A stretch of DNA of 37,363 bases from CADCTB01 sp038214685 (GTDB lineage: Bacteria; Actinomycetota; Acidimicrobiia; Acidimicrobiales; AC-14), in contig JBBQRO010000022.1 of the NCBI GenBank assembly GCA_038214685.1, forward strand, positions 1 to 37,363, in the 5' to 3' direction. The stretch's first letter is position 1, and each line of letters begins with the position of its first letter. Positions 16,259 to 24,989 of this stretch are shown one piece after another. The notes beneath the pieces were generated by a model. It was given only the letters and a program-made list of their open reading frames with translations, did not search any database and was not told where the DNA came from. The position numbers were made by a program, and so were the translations under genes.

Positions 16259-17581
16259 TCAGGCCAGCACGTACTCGGGAGCGACCAGGGCGATGGTGAG
16301 CAGCGCCTTCGGGTCGTCGGCCACCGTGGCCAGCCCCGCCGCCGTCGACGGGCTCCACCCGTCCACCGATAGAAGCCGAGCGACGGCCGCCGGCCGATCG
16401 GCGGCGGGCAACGATGCCACGGCGTCGAGCCTGGCTTTCGAGGCCACCGTGGACGCGAAGCGCAGCCGGGACAGTGCGAAGCTGGTGGTCAGCCAGTACC
16501 CGTTCTGGGGCCAGCCCCCGACGCTGGGCGGGGCGAAGGGCTGCTGGCCGAGAGACTCCAGGGTCTGGGCCGGGTTGGCACCCAGGCTCGCCGCCCGCAG
16601 GCCGAGCGCCCGCAGCGTGCCGGCGACATACTCGATCGGCTGCTTGACCAGGCCGGTGCGGGAGGCGGGGGCCACGAACTCAGGGTGGAGGAACACGGCC
16701 CGCACCAGCGCGCCCACGTCGAGGTCCTTGGCGAACCCCGCGGCCAGCTCACGGACGACGGGGTCGTCGGCCCTTGCGGGGCGGGCGAACCCGCTCCAAA
16801 GCTTGGACGCTACGTAGGTCGCGCCCGCCGGCTGGGCGATGGCCATGCGGATGACGTCCTCGCCCCCGAACCGGCCGGTCTGTCCGAAGACGGTCTTGGG
16901 GTCGCCGTCGTGCTGGGCCGCGACGAGGGTGAACACGCCGGTCTGGCGCCGGTACTGCCAGCCGGTGAAGGCGCGAGCGCCTTCCTGCACGTCGGCCTCG
17001 CTGTAGTTGCCGATGCCCAGGAGGAACAGCTCGAAGAGCTCCCGGGCGAAGTTCTCGTTGGGTCGGCCCTTCTTGTTCTCGTTGGCGTCGAGCCAGACGA
17101 GCATGGCCGGGTCTTTGGCCACCGCCTGGGCCAGGGCCTCGAAGCTACCGGCGCCCCGGGCCCGGAAGATCTCGTTCTGCCGGAACATGAGCTCCGGCTC
17201 CTTGACTTTCTGCACCGACGTGGCGAAGTGGTCGTGCCAGAACAGGGTAAGGCGCTCGCGCAGTGGGGTGGTCGACAGCACCATGCGGTCGATCCACCAC
17301 TGGTTGAGCCGCCGCCCCTCCTCCCGGTTGGCCCGTTGCTCGGCCTGCTGGGCCTGGCGACGGCCCTCGGGATCGGTGGGCAGTTGGCCGGGCAGGGCGG
17401 GTGGGGTGAAGGTGGGCGCAGGCAGGTTCGCAGCATCGGCCACCGAGAGGTCGACCAGCTTGTCGACCGTGGCCTCGTAGCCGGCGGCGACCGCAGCGTC
17501 GAGCTCTTCGGGCCGGGCACCGAATGTCGCCCGCCGGAACAGGTGGGCGATCCGGCTCCGAGGGTCATCGGCGGGCACCAC
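16259..17581 (-). CDS. DUF1800 family protein
   Basis: A 440-residue protein, first gene of the DUF1800-DUF1501 operon. It opens with SRIAHLFRRATFGARPEELD, the family hallmark, and contains LTLFWHDHFATS, NENFARELFELFLLGIGNYSE and GWPQNGYWL, all conserved in the family. No clear signal peptide is seen, unlike its partner. The GTG at 17581 is the start; another GTG follows at once. No good Shine-Dalgarno is visible. Members always seem to travel with DUF1501 proteins; roles in exported or surface processes have been suggested but not established. Confidence 0.9.
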   Translation of the reverse strand: MVPADDPRSRIAHLFRRATFGARPEELDAAVAAGYEATVDKLVDLSVADAANLPAPTFTPPALPGQLPTDPEGRRQAQQAEQRANREEGRRLNQWWIDRMVLSTTPLRERLTLFWHDHFATSVQKVKEPELMFRQNEIFRARGAGSFEALAQAVAKDPAMLVWLDANENKKGRPNENFARELFELFLLGIGNYSEADVQEGARAFTGWQYRRQTGVFTLVAAQHDGDPKTVFGQTGRFGGEDVIRMAIAQPAGATYVASKLWSGFARPARADDPVVRELAAGFAKDLDVGALVRAVFLHPEFVAPASRTGLVKQPIEYVAGTLRALGLRAASLGANPAQTLESLGQQPFAPPSVGGWPQNGYWLTTSFALSRLRFASTVASKARLDAVASLPAADRPAAVARLLSVDGWSPSTAAGLATVADDPKALLTIALVAPEYVLA

Positions 17582-17668
17582 ACCAGTGAAGCAAGGAAGT
17601 GTGAGGAAGCTGTGATACAGGCGTGAGCGGTCGTCGACTGCGATGGCGGACGTCCGGTAGAACGTCGC

Positions 17669-17700
17669 CCACCGCCGGACCCGTCAAGGCCCGGCGGTGG
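17669..17700 (-). terminator. Hairpin terminator downstream of the 17726 gene
   Basis: A perfect 10-bp stem, CCACCGCCGG (17669-17678) and CCGGCGGTGG (17691-17700), with a 12-base loop, 26 bases beyond the stop of the minus-strand gene at 17726-18319. No U-run. It probably ends that transcript. Confidence 0.6.
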
Positions 17701-17725
17701 ATGGATGCGACGCTGCTGGGTTCAG

Positions 17726-18319
17726 CTACTTCTTGCGCACCTGCGCGGTGACGGGGACGTCACGACGACGGGCCTGACGGACGAAGGCCACGAAGCCGGC
17801 GCCGAACAGGGCCAGGCCGAGGGCGCCAAGGCCGACGGTCAGGGCGATGATGCCGGAGGATGACGGCGAGGAAGCAACCGTGCTACCGGCCGAGGAGACG
17901 GCCGGGGTCACGACGGACTGGCCGTTGGCGCCCAGGATCTGGAAGCTGGCCCGGGCCGGGGTGCCGTAGCCGTCGACGCCCTTGGCGTCCTTCTGGGTGG
18001 CCACGATCACGTAGTAGCCGGGCTGGCCCTCGGGTACGGCGAAGCTCGCCGAGATGTTGCCAGCCGAGTCGGGCTGGATTCGAGCAAGCTCGGTGCCCTC
18101 GACGCCGTTCCAGCGCATGACCACGTCGGCCGCCGGGACGCCACCACGTGCCGTCCGGAACGAGGATCCGGTGACGGTCAGCTGATCGCCGGCCTTGCCC
18201 GCGGTGCTGGACAGGTTGAGGGTGGCCAGGTTGGTGCAGGCGAAAGCCGCTGCGCCAGCGATGACCGACGCAGCTGCGGCTGCGCCGAAGACGGTCGTTA
18301 CCTTCTTGCGGACGTTCAT
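17726..18319 (-). CDS. Secreted, C-terminally membrane-anchored protein
   Basis: A 197-residue exported protein. Signal peptide MNVRKKVTTVFGAAAAASVIAGAAAFAC; the mature part begins with an Ig-like stretch (TLNLSSTAGKAGDQLTVTGSSF, DSAGNISASFAVPEGQPGYY), followed by a Ser-rich linker and one C-terminal helix (IIALTVGLGALGLALFGAGFVAFV) with a basic tail. This matches proteins displayed on the actinobacterial surface, though no LPXTG motif is seen. AGGAGG lies 11 bases before the ATG. A 19-bp palindrome sits 40 bases upstream, between it and a divergent MarR gene, suggesting control by that regulator. A hairpin terminator follows. Ligand unknown. Confidence 0.78.
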   Translation of the reverse strand: MNVRKKVTTVFGAAAAASVIAGAAAFACTNLATLNLSSTAGKAGDQLTVTGSSFRTARGGVPAADVVMRWNGVEGTELARIQPDSAGNISASFAVPEGQPGYYVIVATQKDAKGVDGYGTPARASFQILGANGQSVVTPAVSSAGSTVASSPSSSGIIALTVGLGALGLALFGAGFVAFVRQARRRDVPVTAQVRKK

Positions 18320-18358
18320 AGGAAGTCGTACCTCCTTCTGTTGGGCGGGGCTACCGCC

Positions 18359-18377
18359 AGGACGAACATTTCGTCCT
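18359..18377. promoter_or_regulatory. 19-bp palindrome, candidate MarR operator
   Basis: Perfect 8-bp arms AGGACGAA (18359-18366) and TTCGTCCT (18370-18377) around CAT, 40 bases upstream of the surface-protein gene and 156 bases upstream of the divergent MarR gene. Size and symmetry fit MarR-family operators. Regulation of both genes by the MarR protein is inference. Confidence 0.6.
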
Positions 18378-18532
18378 ACGAAGTATGCGGGTGGGTAGCC
18401 GACGCGTGCAATAGGGCGAACGGCGCTCTACACGACACACATCTAGCGGCACCCGCAGGCCAGGAGAGGGAGGCGCCCGCCGACAGGCGTGGTTGGCTCG
18501 ACACCCGTTCCGGTTTGCCGTAGAACACGCTT

Positions 18533-19030
18533 GTGCCGGCTCTGCGGTCCGACTTCGATGCCGCCCTCGACGCGTTGCTCCTCGCATCGCGGGCGGTGGT
18601 CGGCATCGCGGCCCGGACGCTGCCGGAGGACTCCGACGTCAGCCTCGTCCAGTTCCGCGCTTTGGTGCTCCTGGAGCGCGATGGACCGCTCAAGGCCGGC
18701 ACGCTCGCCGATTTGCTCAACGTGAGCCCATCGACGGTGACCGGACTGTGCGACCGGCTGGCGACCAGACAGCTGATCGTCCGCCAGCCCGCCCCGTCGA
18801 GCCGACGAGAGGTCGTGGTCGAGCTCGCCCCGACCGGGAAGGCCCTGGTGGACAGCGCCATCGCCGCCCGCCGACTGGAGATGGCCCGGATCCTGAGGAA
18901 GATCCCACCCACCCGCCTCACGAGCATGGTCGAGTCCCTGCTCGTGTTCGTCGAAGCCGCGGGGGAGAGCCCGGAGCAGGCGTGGTCTGCGGGCTGGAGA
19001 TCGGACCGCGCCGGGATCACGCCGGCGTAG
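18533..19030 (+). CDS. MarR-family transcriptional regulator
   Basis: A 165-residue winged-helix regulator. The recognition part reads LKAGTLADLLNVSPSTVTGLCDRLATRQLIVRQ, followed by the wing PSSRREVVVELAPTGKALVDS, as in MarR proteins; the N- and C-terminal helices would dimerise. The GTG at 18533 is the only sensible start (MPALRSDFDAALDALLL). It is divergent from the surface-protein gene at 17726 and convergent with the decarboxylase operon, whose last stop is 51 bases away. A palindrome at 18359-18377 is its most likely operator. Such proteins usually respond to small aromatic or oxidising ligands; the ligand here is unknown. Confidence 0.88.
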   Translation: MPALRSDFDAALDALLLASRAVVGIAARTLPEDSDVSLVQFRALVLLERDGPLKAGTLADLLNVSPSTVTGLCDRLATRQLIVRQPAPSSRREVVVELAPTGKALVDSAIAARRLEMARILRKIPPTRLTSMVESLLVFVEAAGESPEQAWSAGWRSDRAGITPA

Positions 19031-19081
19031 AGCCGTTCTCGGGCCATCGGGAGGGATCGGGCGCCGCAGACCGGCGCGCAG

Positions 19082-20482
19082 TTAGCCGGCGGACATCGAG
19101 TCGAAGACCGTCCGGAGGTCCTCGACGGTGGTGCGGGGGTTGACGATGCAGATGCGCATGATGGCCTGGCTGTCGAGCGACGACGGCACCACCAGGGCGG
19201 TGCCGGCGTCGAACATGCGACGGGACCACGCCCCGTACTCCCCGGGCTCCCAGCCCCGCCGGCGGAAGGCCAGCACCGACAGCTCCGGGTCCGCCACCAG
19301 TTCCAGGTGCTCGGACGCCCGGATCATCTCGGCGCCGGCGGCCGTCAGGTCGAGGCAGGCCTGGACGGCGTCGCCGTAGGCCCTGGTGCCGTAGGCGGCC
19401 AGGGAGAACCAGAACGGCAGGCCCCGGGCCCGGCGCGACAGATGGATGGCGTAGTCGGAGGGGTTCCAGTCGTCCGGGCCGGCGATGTCGGTGTCGAAAT
19501 CGAGGTAGCCGGCGGACTGGGTGTGGGCCCGGCGGGCCAGATCCGGCTCCCGGTACAGGAGGGCGCACGCATCAAAGGGAGCGAAGAGCCACTTGTGCGG
19601 ATCGACGATGAGGGAGTCGGCGTGCTCGACGCCGTCGAAGCGTGGCCGGGCCGACGGGGCGGCCATGGCTGCACCTCCGTAGGCGGCGTCGACGTGCAGC
19701 CAGACTCCTTGGTCGCGGCACACCTCGGCGATCGAGGCGATTTCGTCCACGAGCCCGAGGTTGGTCGACCCTGCGGTGGCCACGACGGCGAACACCCGGT
19801 CGCGGTTGGCTTCCAGTACGGGGCGGAGGGCCTCGCCGGTGAGCTTGCGGCCGGGCACGATGATCAGCTCCACGCCCATCACCCCGGCCGCCGTGCGCAT
19901 CGAGGCGTGCGACGACTCGCCGGCGATGAGCGCCCAGTCACCGTGGGGCGGCGGCGGCCGGCGGGAGGCCTCGGTGTGGCGGGCCGCCACCAGCGCCGAC
20001 AGGTTCCCGAGGGTGCCGCCGGCCACGAAGCATCCGCCCGCCTCCGCCGGCATGCCGGCCAGTGCGCCGACCCACGCCAGGGCCTGGTTTTCGGCCCACA
20101 CCGCCCCGGCGCCCTCGAGCCACGTACCGCCGTAGATGGAGCAGGCGCTCACCACCATGTCGGCGATGATCGACACCTCGGTCGGCGCAGCCGGAATGTA
20201 GGCCAGGTAGCGGGGGAAGTCTGTGGCCAGGCAGACGGGCTCGAGCACCTCGGTGAAGATGCGGAGCACCTCCACTGACCCCAGGCCTGCCTCGGTAATG
20301 CTCGGCCCCACTGCGGCGTCGAGGTCCGCACGGGGGACTGGGTGGCCGAGGGGGACTCCTGCTGGGTCGGCGTCGAGGCGCATCCTGTGCCGGGAGAAGG
20401 CCAGGGCGCGGTCGCCGAACTCCTCGTCGGAAGCGTCGAAGTGGTGCATGTCCCGGAACGACCCGGGGGCCTGGTCGCTCAT
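19082..20482 (-). CDS. Group II PLP-dependent amino-acid decarboxylase
   Basis: A 466-residue enzyme of the glutamate/tyrosine/aromatic amino-acid decarboxylase group, which converts an amino acid to its amine and CO2. It shows HVDAAYGGAAM (PLP-binding Asp) and the Schiff-base lysine K297 in DPHKWLFAPFD; the substrate-domain stretch VAGGTLGNLSAL and the TAGSTNLG turn are also typical. The ATG at 20482 overlaps the stop of the binding-protein gene (ATGA). It is the last gene of the PknG operon, so an amine or amino acid may be linked to the sensed ligand. Exact substrate (Glu, Tyr, Trp, Dopa or other) cannot be told. Confidence 0.9.
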   Translation of the reverse strand: MSDQAPGSFRDMHHFDASDEEFGDRALAFSRHRMRLDADPAGVPLGHPVPRADLDAAVGPSITEAGLGSVEVLRIFTEVLEPVCLATDFPRYLAYIPAAPTEVSIIADMVVSACSIYGGTWLEGAGAVWAENQALAWVGALAGMPAEAGGCFVAGGTLGNLSALVAARHTEASRRPPPPHGDWALIAGESSHASMRTAAGVMGVELIIVPGRKLTGEALRPVLEANRDRVFAVVATAGSTNLGLVDEIASIAEVCRDQGVWLHVDAAYGGAAMAAPSARPRFDGVEHADSLIVDPHKWLFAPFDACALLYREPDLARRAHTQSAGYLDFDTDIAGPDDWNPSDYAIHLSRRARGLPFWFSLAAYGTRAYGDAVQACLDLTAAGAEMIRASEHLELVADPELSVLAFRRRGWEPGEYGAWSRRMFDAGTALVVPSSLDSQAIMRICIVNPRTTVEDLRTVFDSMSAG

Positions 20483-21633
20483 GACCCGGTGATCTCGGTG
20501 AACCGCGCTTGGAGCGCCACCTCCTCGGCCGGCGTCGTGCCGGCCCAGAAGTACAGCCGGCGTTTGGTCTCGTCGTTGGGGAACAGCACCGGGCTGGAAG
20601 CCAGCGTGGCTGCCTCGCCGCCTTGGCGCTGCAGCGCCTCCTTCACCCCCACGACCGGGCTCACGTAGCCGACGGCCACGGTGATTCTCGCCGCGTTGGC
20701 CGGGTCGTAGGCGAAGTTCATCCAGTCGCCGGCGGCGGCCACGTTCTCGGCCCCTTTGGGGATCACCATGGAGTCGAACCACCGGATGCCGCCCTCGGCC
20801 GGGATGACGAACCTGAGGTCGGGCCGTTCGGCGTCGAGTGCGACGGCACCGCCCGACCACGACAGGCAGGCGGCGAACTCGCCGCTCTTGAGGGCGTCGA
20901 CGTACTCGTCGCCGGTGAACTTGGTCACCTGTCCCGACCCCACAATGGCGTCGAGCCGGTCGAGGGCGGCGTCGGCCGAGGCCACCGTGGCCCGGCTGGG
21001 ATCGTCGCCGTTGGCCAGCATGAGGAAGCCGAGTACCTCGCGCATCTCCGAGACCATCCCGATCCGGCCCCTGAAAGCGGGGTCGAGCAGGTCGGAGAAT
21101 GACCTGATCTCCCGGCGAGTCAGGGCGGGGTTGTAGGTGATGCCGGTGAACCCCGCCTGCCACGGGAGGTGGAAGCGGGCCCCCGGGTCCCAGGCCGTGC
21201 CCAGCAGCGTGGGGTCGAGGTTGGCGTGGTTGGGCACCCGTTCCAGCGGGATCTCGTTGAGCAGGCCCCGCGACAGCAGGTCGGCCACCAGCCAGTAGGT
21301 GGGGACGATGATGTCCCAGCCGGTGGGCTCGCCGGCGTACAGCGTGGGCTCGAACACCTCCTCCAGGCCGTAGACGTTGTCGGCGTAGTCCTCGGAGTAC
21401 TCCATCCGGGTGCCCGTCTGGGTGGTGAAGCGGGTCACGCTGCCGGGCGCGCCCGGGGCGTCGACGTCGACGTACAACGGCCAGTTCAACATCCGCAGCT
21501 CGCCGGTGCTCTCGCCGGCGTCGCCGCTGGGAGCCGAGCTCAGCCCGCCCCGGGAGCACCGGGGGAGGGCGGCGATCGCGCCCAGCGCCCCGGCCGTGGC
21601 CAGGAACCGTCGACGGGTCAGGGGGTGGTTCAT
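20479..21633 (-). CDS. PotD-like extracellular substrate-binding protein
   Basis: A 384-residue periplasmic-type binding protein resembling spermidine/putrescine-binding PotD/PotF: LRMLNWPLYVD near the start of the mature protein, GWDIIVPTYWLVADLLSRGLL, NLDPTLLGTAWDPG and LPWQAGFTGITYNP all align in order with that family. The N-terminus MNHPLTRRRFLATAGALGAIAAL is a twin-arginine signal; the Cys at ALPRC is not a standard lipobox. The ATG at 21633 has GAGG five bases upstream; an in-frame GTG sits at 21639. No permease or ATPase gene is nearby, so it is more likely a sensor subunit than part of a transporter. Ligand unproven. Confidence 0.88.
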   Translation of the reverse strand: MNHPLTRRRFLATAGALGAIAALPRCSRGGLSSAPSGDAGESTGELRMLNWPLYVDVDAPGAPGSVTRFTTQTGTRMEYSEDYADNVYGLEEVFEPTLYAGEPTGWDIIVPTYWLVADLLSRGLLNEIPLERVPNHANLDPTLLGTAWDPGARFHLPWQAGFTGITYNPALTRREIRSFSDLLDPAFRGRIGMVSEMREVLGFLMLANGDDPSRATVASADAALDRLDAIVGSGQVTKFTGDEYVDALKSGEFAACLSWSGGAVALDAERPDLRFVIPAEGGIRWFDSMVIPKGAENVAAAGDWMNFAYDPANAARITVAVGYVSPVVGVKEALQRQGGEAATLASSPVLFPNDETKRRLYFWAGTTPAEEVALQARFTEITGS

Positions 21634-21640
21634 GGTCACC

Positions 21641-23011
21641 TCAGCGGTAGCGGTTGATCCGGAGCTGGAAGCCCCAGAGCATGGCGACGAGGGCCCCGAC
21701 CAGAAGAAGCAGTACCCCGGTGGGAACGCTGGCCGTGCGGCCGGCGGCCGAGCCGAGCCCAGTGAGGAACTGGTCGCGGTTCTGCCCGAGCACGGACTGG
21801 ACGGAGAAATTGAAGCCGTTGAACGCGGTGTTGGCCGGGCCGACGGCGATGGTCCGGGCCGCGGCGGGGGATGGCGCAGCCCGGAGGGCGGCGACGGTGT
21901 CGGTGTACTGCTGCCAGCGCAACGCCAGCTCGGCGACCGCCGCCCGCTCCCGGGGCGAGTCGGCGGCTGCGGCCGCCTGCCCGATCAGGCCGCCCGGCGC
22001 GCCCCGAGCGTCCCCCCGGCGGATGGCCTCGACGACCCCAGGGGTGACCGTGGTCGCCGCGACTCGGCGGGCATCGGCGTCGGCCTCGGCCCGTTGGGCG
22101 GCATCGCCGGTGATGACGGCCAGGGTCTCGGCCGCCTTGGCCCCGAACCCGGCCCGGCCGAGTTGGGCGGTCACCACTATCGAGTCGTAGCCGTCGCGTC
22201 GTGCGTCGTCGAGAGCCGTCCCGCTGCGCTGGGCGGCGAGAGCGGTCCACGCCAGCGCGGCCAGCGACAGCACGGTGGCCACCACCAGCGGCACATTCAG
22301 GATCCGGCGGCTGACCCGGACCAGCATGGCCTGACCGGCCCCCAGCACGACCAGGGCGGCGGCCAGGACCAGCAGGGCGACCAGTAGGCCGCTGGGCCGG
22401 CTGTCCTGGTCCCGGCGGAGGCTGGCCTGGGCTACGTCGGTGAGGGTCTTCACGTCGCCCTGGACCACCTGGTCGGCGAGCCTCACCGCCGAGCCGAGGT
22501 AGGCGTTGGCGTCGGCGGACGCGCCGGGAATCCGGTTGGTGGCCCGGGCCGCCTCGATCAGGCCGGCGTAGCGGGTGATCTGGAACGAGACGCGAGCGAG
22601 CACCGAGCGGATGGACTGGTCCCCACCGGCCAGCGACGCGATCTCCTCCACCTGCTGGCCGGAACGGGCCAGGGCCTGCTCGTAGAGCCGGCGCTGCTCG
22701 GGGTCCTCGTTCTGCCCGGACAGAAAGGCGGCGCTGGCCGCAGCGTCGGCTTCGGCCAGGCTGGCCACCAGCTGCTGGGTGGCCACCAGGACCGGGCCGC
22801 TGGTGGATTCGGCCCGCTGGGTCGCGGACCGCATGCGCGACGTGGCGAAGGCGGCGGCGATGATTGCCAGGATCAGGGCGAGCGCAGTGGCCACCGACCA
22901 CAGCCGGTAGCGGCCGGGCGTGGTGCGGGTGGCGGCCCGGACCCGCTCGGGAAGCGCCGGTCGCCCGACGGCGGCGGGAGCCGCCGGCGACGGTGGCGCC
23001 TGGAGGCTCAC
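21641..23011 (-). CDS. GlnX-like four-helix membrane sensor protein
   Basis: A 456-residue membrane protein. Transmembrane helices lie at ~38-57, 208-230, 239-260 and ~430-449, leaving two extracellular helical domains of ~150 and ~170 residues. The first contains VATQQLVASLAEADAAASAAF and YAGLIEAARATNRIPGA, a layout like that of Rv0412c/GlnX, which in mycobacteria and corynebacteria relays amino-acid binding by GlnH to PknG. The GTG start overlaps the stop of the FHA gene (GTGA). The binding-protein gene follows by 7 bases. It has no kinase or methyl-accepting domain of its own. Assignment rests on topology, context and remembered family patterns. Confidence 0.72.
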   Translation of the reverse strand: MSLQAPPSPAAPAAVGRPALPERVRAATRTTPGRYRLWSVATALALILAIIAAAFATSRMRSATQRAESTSGPVLVATQQLVASLAEADAAASAAFLSGQNEDPEQRRLYEQALARSGQQVEEIASLAGGDQSIRSVLARVSFQITRYAGLIEAARATNRIPGASADANAYLGSAVRLADQVVQGDVKTLTDVAQASLRRDQDSRPSGLLVALLVLAAALVVLGAGQAMLVRVSRRILNVPLVVATVLSLAALAWTALAAQRSGTALDDARRDGYDSIVVTAQLGRAGFGAKAAETLAVITGDAAQRAEADADARRVAATTVTPGVVEAIRRGDARGAPGGLIGQAAAAADSPRERAAVAELALRWQQYTDTVAALRAAPSPAAARTIAVGPANTAFNGFNFSVQSVLGQNRDQFLTGLGSAAGRTASVPTGVLLLLVGALVAMLWGFQLRINRYR

Positions 23012-23673
23012 GGCGCGGCCTGCCGGGCCGAGAAGGTGATGCGGGTGAACGCCCCCAGCTGAACGTGGTCCTTGTCGTGCAGGGCGATCGAGACACCGTT
23101 GTCGAGAGGCTTGTCGGCGCCGTTCAGAAAGGTGCCGTTGGTGGACATCTCGTCGACGAGGGCCCAGGTGCCGTCGGCCTGGCGCCGCAGCAAGGCGTGC
23201 CGACGTGACACGCCTGGGTCGGATGCGCCCTCGGAGAGGTCGACGGCCGGGAAGAAGCCCTTCGACTCGCTGCGCCGGCCGATGACCACCTCGTCGCCGG
23301 TCAGGGGCACCTCCCGCGCCGACAGGTTGGCCGGGAAGGCCGGCTTGGCCCCATTGGCGTCGGTCACCTGGTTGGTGTCGAAGAACTTCTTGTCGGCCTC
23401 GATCACCGCCACCCATCCCGATGGTGCGCCCGTGGCCGGCGCCGGCGCAGCGGCCGGCGCGGCCGGCATCTGGCCGGTGGCGAAGTCGAGGCCGCACGAC
23501 TCACAGAAGGTGTCGTCGACGGTACGGGCCGCGCCGCAGTTCGGGCACACCTCGACTGCGGGAGCCGGCGCCGGCGGGGCCGGAGCGGCGATCGCCAGCG
23601 GCGCACCGCAGGAATCGCAGTAGTCGGCGGTGGCCGAGTCGGCGCCGCACGTCGCGCACCTGGTGGTGGCCAC
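23008..23673 (-). CDS. Double zinc-ribbon FHA-domain protein
   Basis: A 221-residue cytoplasmic protein. Two zinc ribbons (C6, C9, C19, C22 and C43, C46, C57, C60) precede a Pro/Ala linker and a C-terminal FHA domain (~125-215), the phosphothreonine reader, with IGRR, SRRH (156-159) and STNGTFLNG (around N179) all conserved. In mycobacteria PknG acts on the FHA protein GarA; this could be the local equivalent or scaffold, but unlike GarA it has ribbons and no obvious N-terminal phospho-Thr motif. The GTG at 23673 begins two bases beyond the stop of the VWA gene. It overlaps the GlnX-like gene downstream. Confidence 0.9.
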   Translation of the reverse strand: MATTRCATCGADSATADYCDSCGAPLAIAAPAPPAPAPAVEVCPNCGAARTVDDTFCESCGLDFATGQMPAAPAAAPAPATGAPSGWVAVIEADKKFFDTNQVTDANGAKPAFPANLSAREVPLTGDEVVIGRRSESKGFFPAVDLSEGASDPGVSRRHALLRRQADGTWALVDEMSTNGTFLNGADKPLDNGVSIALHDKDHVQLGAFTRITFSARQAAP

Positions 23674-23675
23674 GG

Positions 23676-24989
23676 TCAGTTCCCTTCGGGGGCCGGCGTG
23701 GCCCGCTTGACCTGGACGGTGCGGGTGGACCGGGTGTCGAGCTCCATCTCGGCCAACTTGCCGGCGTCGCGTTTGACCCGGATGGTCCCCGACGCCTCGT
23801 CCTCCACGTCGACGACGCCCCGCAGGACGCGCAGGGTGCCGTCGTTGCCCGACTCGGCGGCCAGCTGCACGGCCCGACCGAGCTTGATGGTGGCGGTGTC
23901 GATGTCGCCGTCCTTGCGGGCCTGGAGCCCCTCCTGGATGACCTGGGCCAGTTCGGCCTGGCCGGTGTAATGAGCCACCTGGGCGTTGATGCGGGTGGAC
24001 AGCGCGGTGTCGTCGGTCCAGACGGCGCGCACCAGCCCCTGGGAGACGGCGTCGGCGCCCACCAGGAGACTGACCCGGGCCGCCAGCTTCTCGTCGCCGA
24101 CGTTGCCGACGGGCACGTCGACGCACACGTGGTAGTCCCGGCTCTCATCCCCGCTCCAGGCACCGGTGGGGTAGGTGTTGGTGAGGGCGTCGACCGGTTG
24201 CGCCTTCGGGGTGAGGTCGTCGATGGTCGGGGCCACCTGCCGGACGAAGCGCACCGTCGAGCCCTTGGGCGCCCACATCCGCAGCTTCACGTCGGCCACC
24301 GTCTTGCCGATGGCCTGGTCGAGGAAGTCCAGGAAGTCGGCCTCCATGGCGGAGGGGTCGGAGATGACCTCGACCTCGCCGAGCAGTGCGGAGGTTATCT
24401 GGCGCAGCTCGCTCACACGCCAGCTCTCGCCGACGCCACGAGCGTCGCACTGGAACACACCGGTGGCCCGGGCGATGGCGCGGGGAAACTCGTTGCGGTC
24501 GTTGTCGTTGTTCTCGCCGTCGGTGAGAAGGTAGGCCAAGCGGATGGCGCCCTCGTAGGGCTCGACGATTTCGCGGGCCAGGTCGAGCCACTTGGAGATC
24601 TCGGTGCCCCCGCCCGTTGGCAGGCTGCGGGCCACGGCCGCGGCCTCAGCCCTGGTCTGGTCATCGGCCCGTGCCAGAGAGGTCTCGCCTCCAGGGGGGT
24701 ACGCCTGCGCGGCGTGGTCGCCGCCGGCGACGATGCCGAAGAGCACGCCATCGGGCATGGCCTCGCAGGCGGCCGCCGCCGCCTTGCGGGCGGCGTTGAT
24801 CTTGGTGCGGGGTTGCTCCATCGAGGTGCTGACGTCGACGATGAGGAGGACGATCTTCTCGACGTCGCTCACGGCCACGCCGCCGTCGCCGCCCGCCGCA
24901 GTCACCGTCACCACCGCATTGACCTCGGTGGTGCCTTCGGGCAGGAACTCGTTCTGGAAGACGCTGGCGGAGAACACGGTGCTGGTCAT
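23676..24989 (-). CDS. von Willebrand factor A-domain protein
   Basis: A 437-residue cytoplasmic protein. The metal-ion site starts with VLLIVDVSTSMEQPR (DxSxS at 52-56), followed by GGGTEISKWLDLARE (the MIDAS Thr) and LLTDGEN (the MIDAS Asp). The C-terminal half is beta-rich, and the last ~90 residues form helices and a strand ending in KRATPAPEGN. It overlaps the phosphatase stop (ATGA). VWA proteins next to a PP2C phosphatase and a kinase resemble the TerY-P triad described in tellurite-resistance-type stress systems; the likely role is a metal-dependent adaptor. Confidence 0.9.
   Translation of the reverse strand: MTSTVFSASVFQNEFLPEGTTEVNAVVTVTAAGGDGGVAVSDVEKIVLLIVDVSTSMEQPRTKINAARKAAAAACEAMPDGVLFGIVAGGDHAAQAYPPGGETSLARADDQTRAEAAAVARSLPTGGGTEISKWLDLAREIVEPYEGAIRLAYLLTDGENNDNDRNEFPRAIARATGVFQCDARGVGESWRVSELRQITSALLGEVEVISDPSAMEADFLDFLDQAIGKTVADVKLRMWAPKGSTVRFVRQVAPTIDDLTPKAQPVDALTNTYPTGAWSGDESRDYHVCVDVPVGNVGDEKLAARVSLLVGADAVSQGLVRAVWTDDTALSTRINAQVAHYTGQAELAQVIQEGLQARKDGDIDTATIKLGRAVQLAAESGNDGTLRVLRGVVDVEDEASGTIRVKRDAGKLAEMELDTRSTRTVQVKRATPAPEGN

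Noticed and set aside
15189..17626. Long plus-strand frames opposite the DUF1501/DUF1800 genes
   Set aside because: Both minus-strand genes have full family motifs and a ribosome site; the plus frames are Gly/Val-rich shadows.
20479..21633. Binding protein as part of a Pot-type polyamine importer
   Set aside because: No permease or ATPase gene lies anywhere in the operon; the neighbours are signalling proteins.
21169..22387. Plus-strand frames within the binding-protein and GlnX-like genes
   Set aside because: Shadows in high-GC DNA; codon bias and motifs belong to the minus strand.
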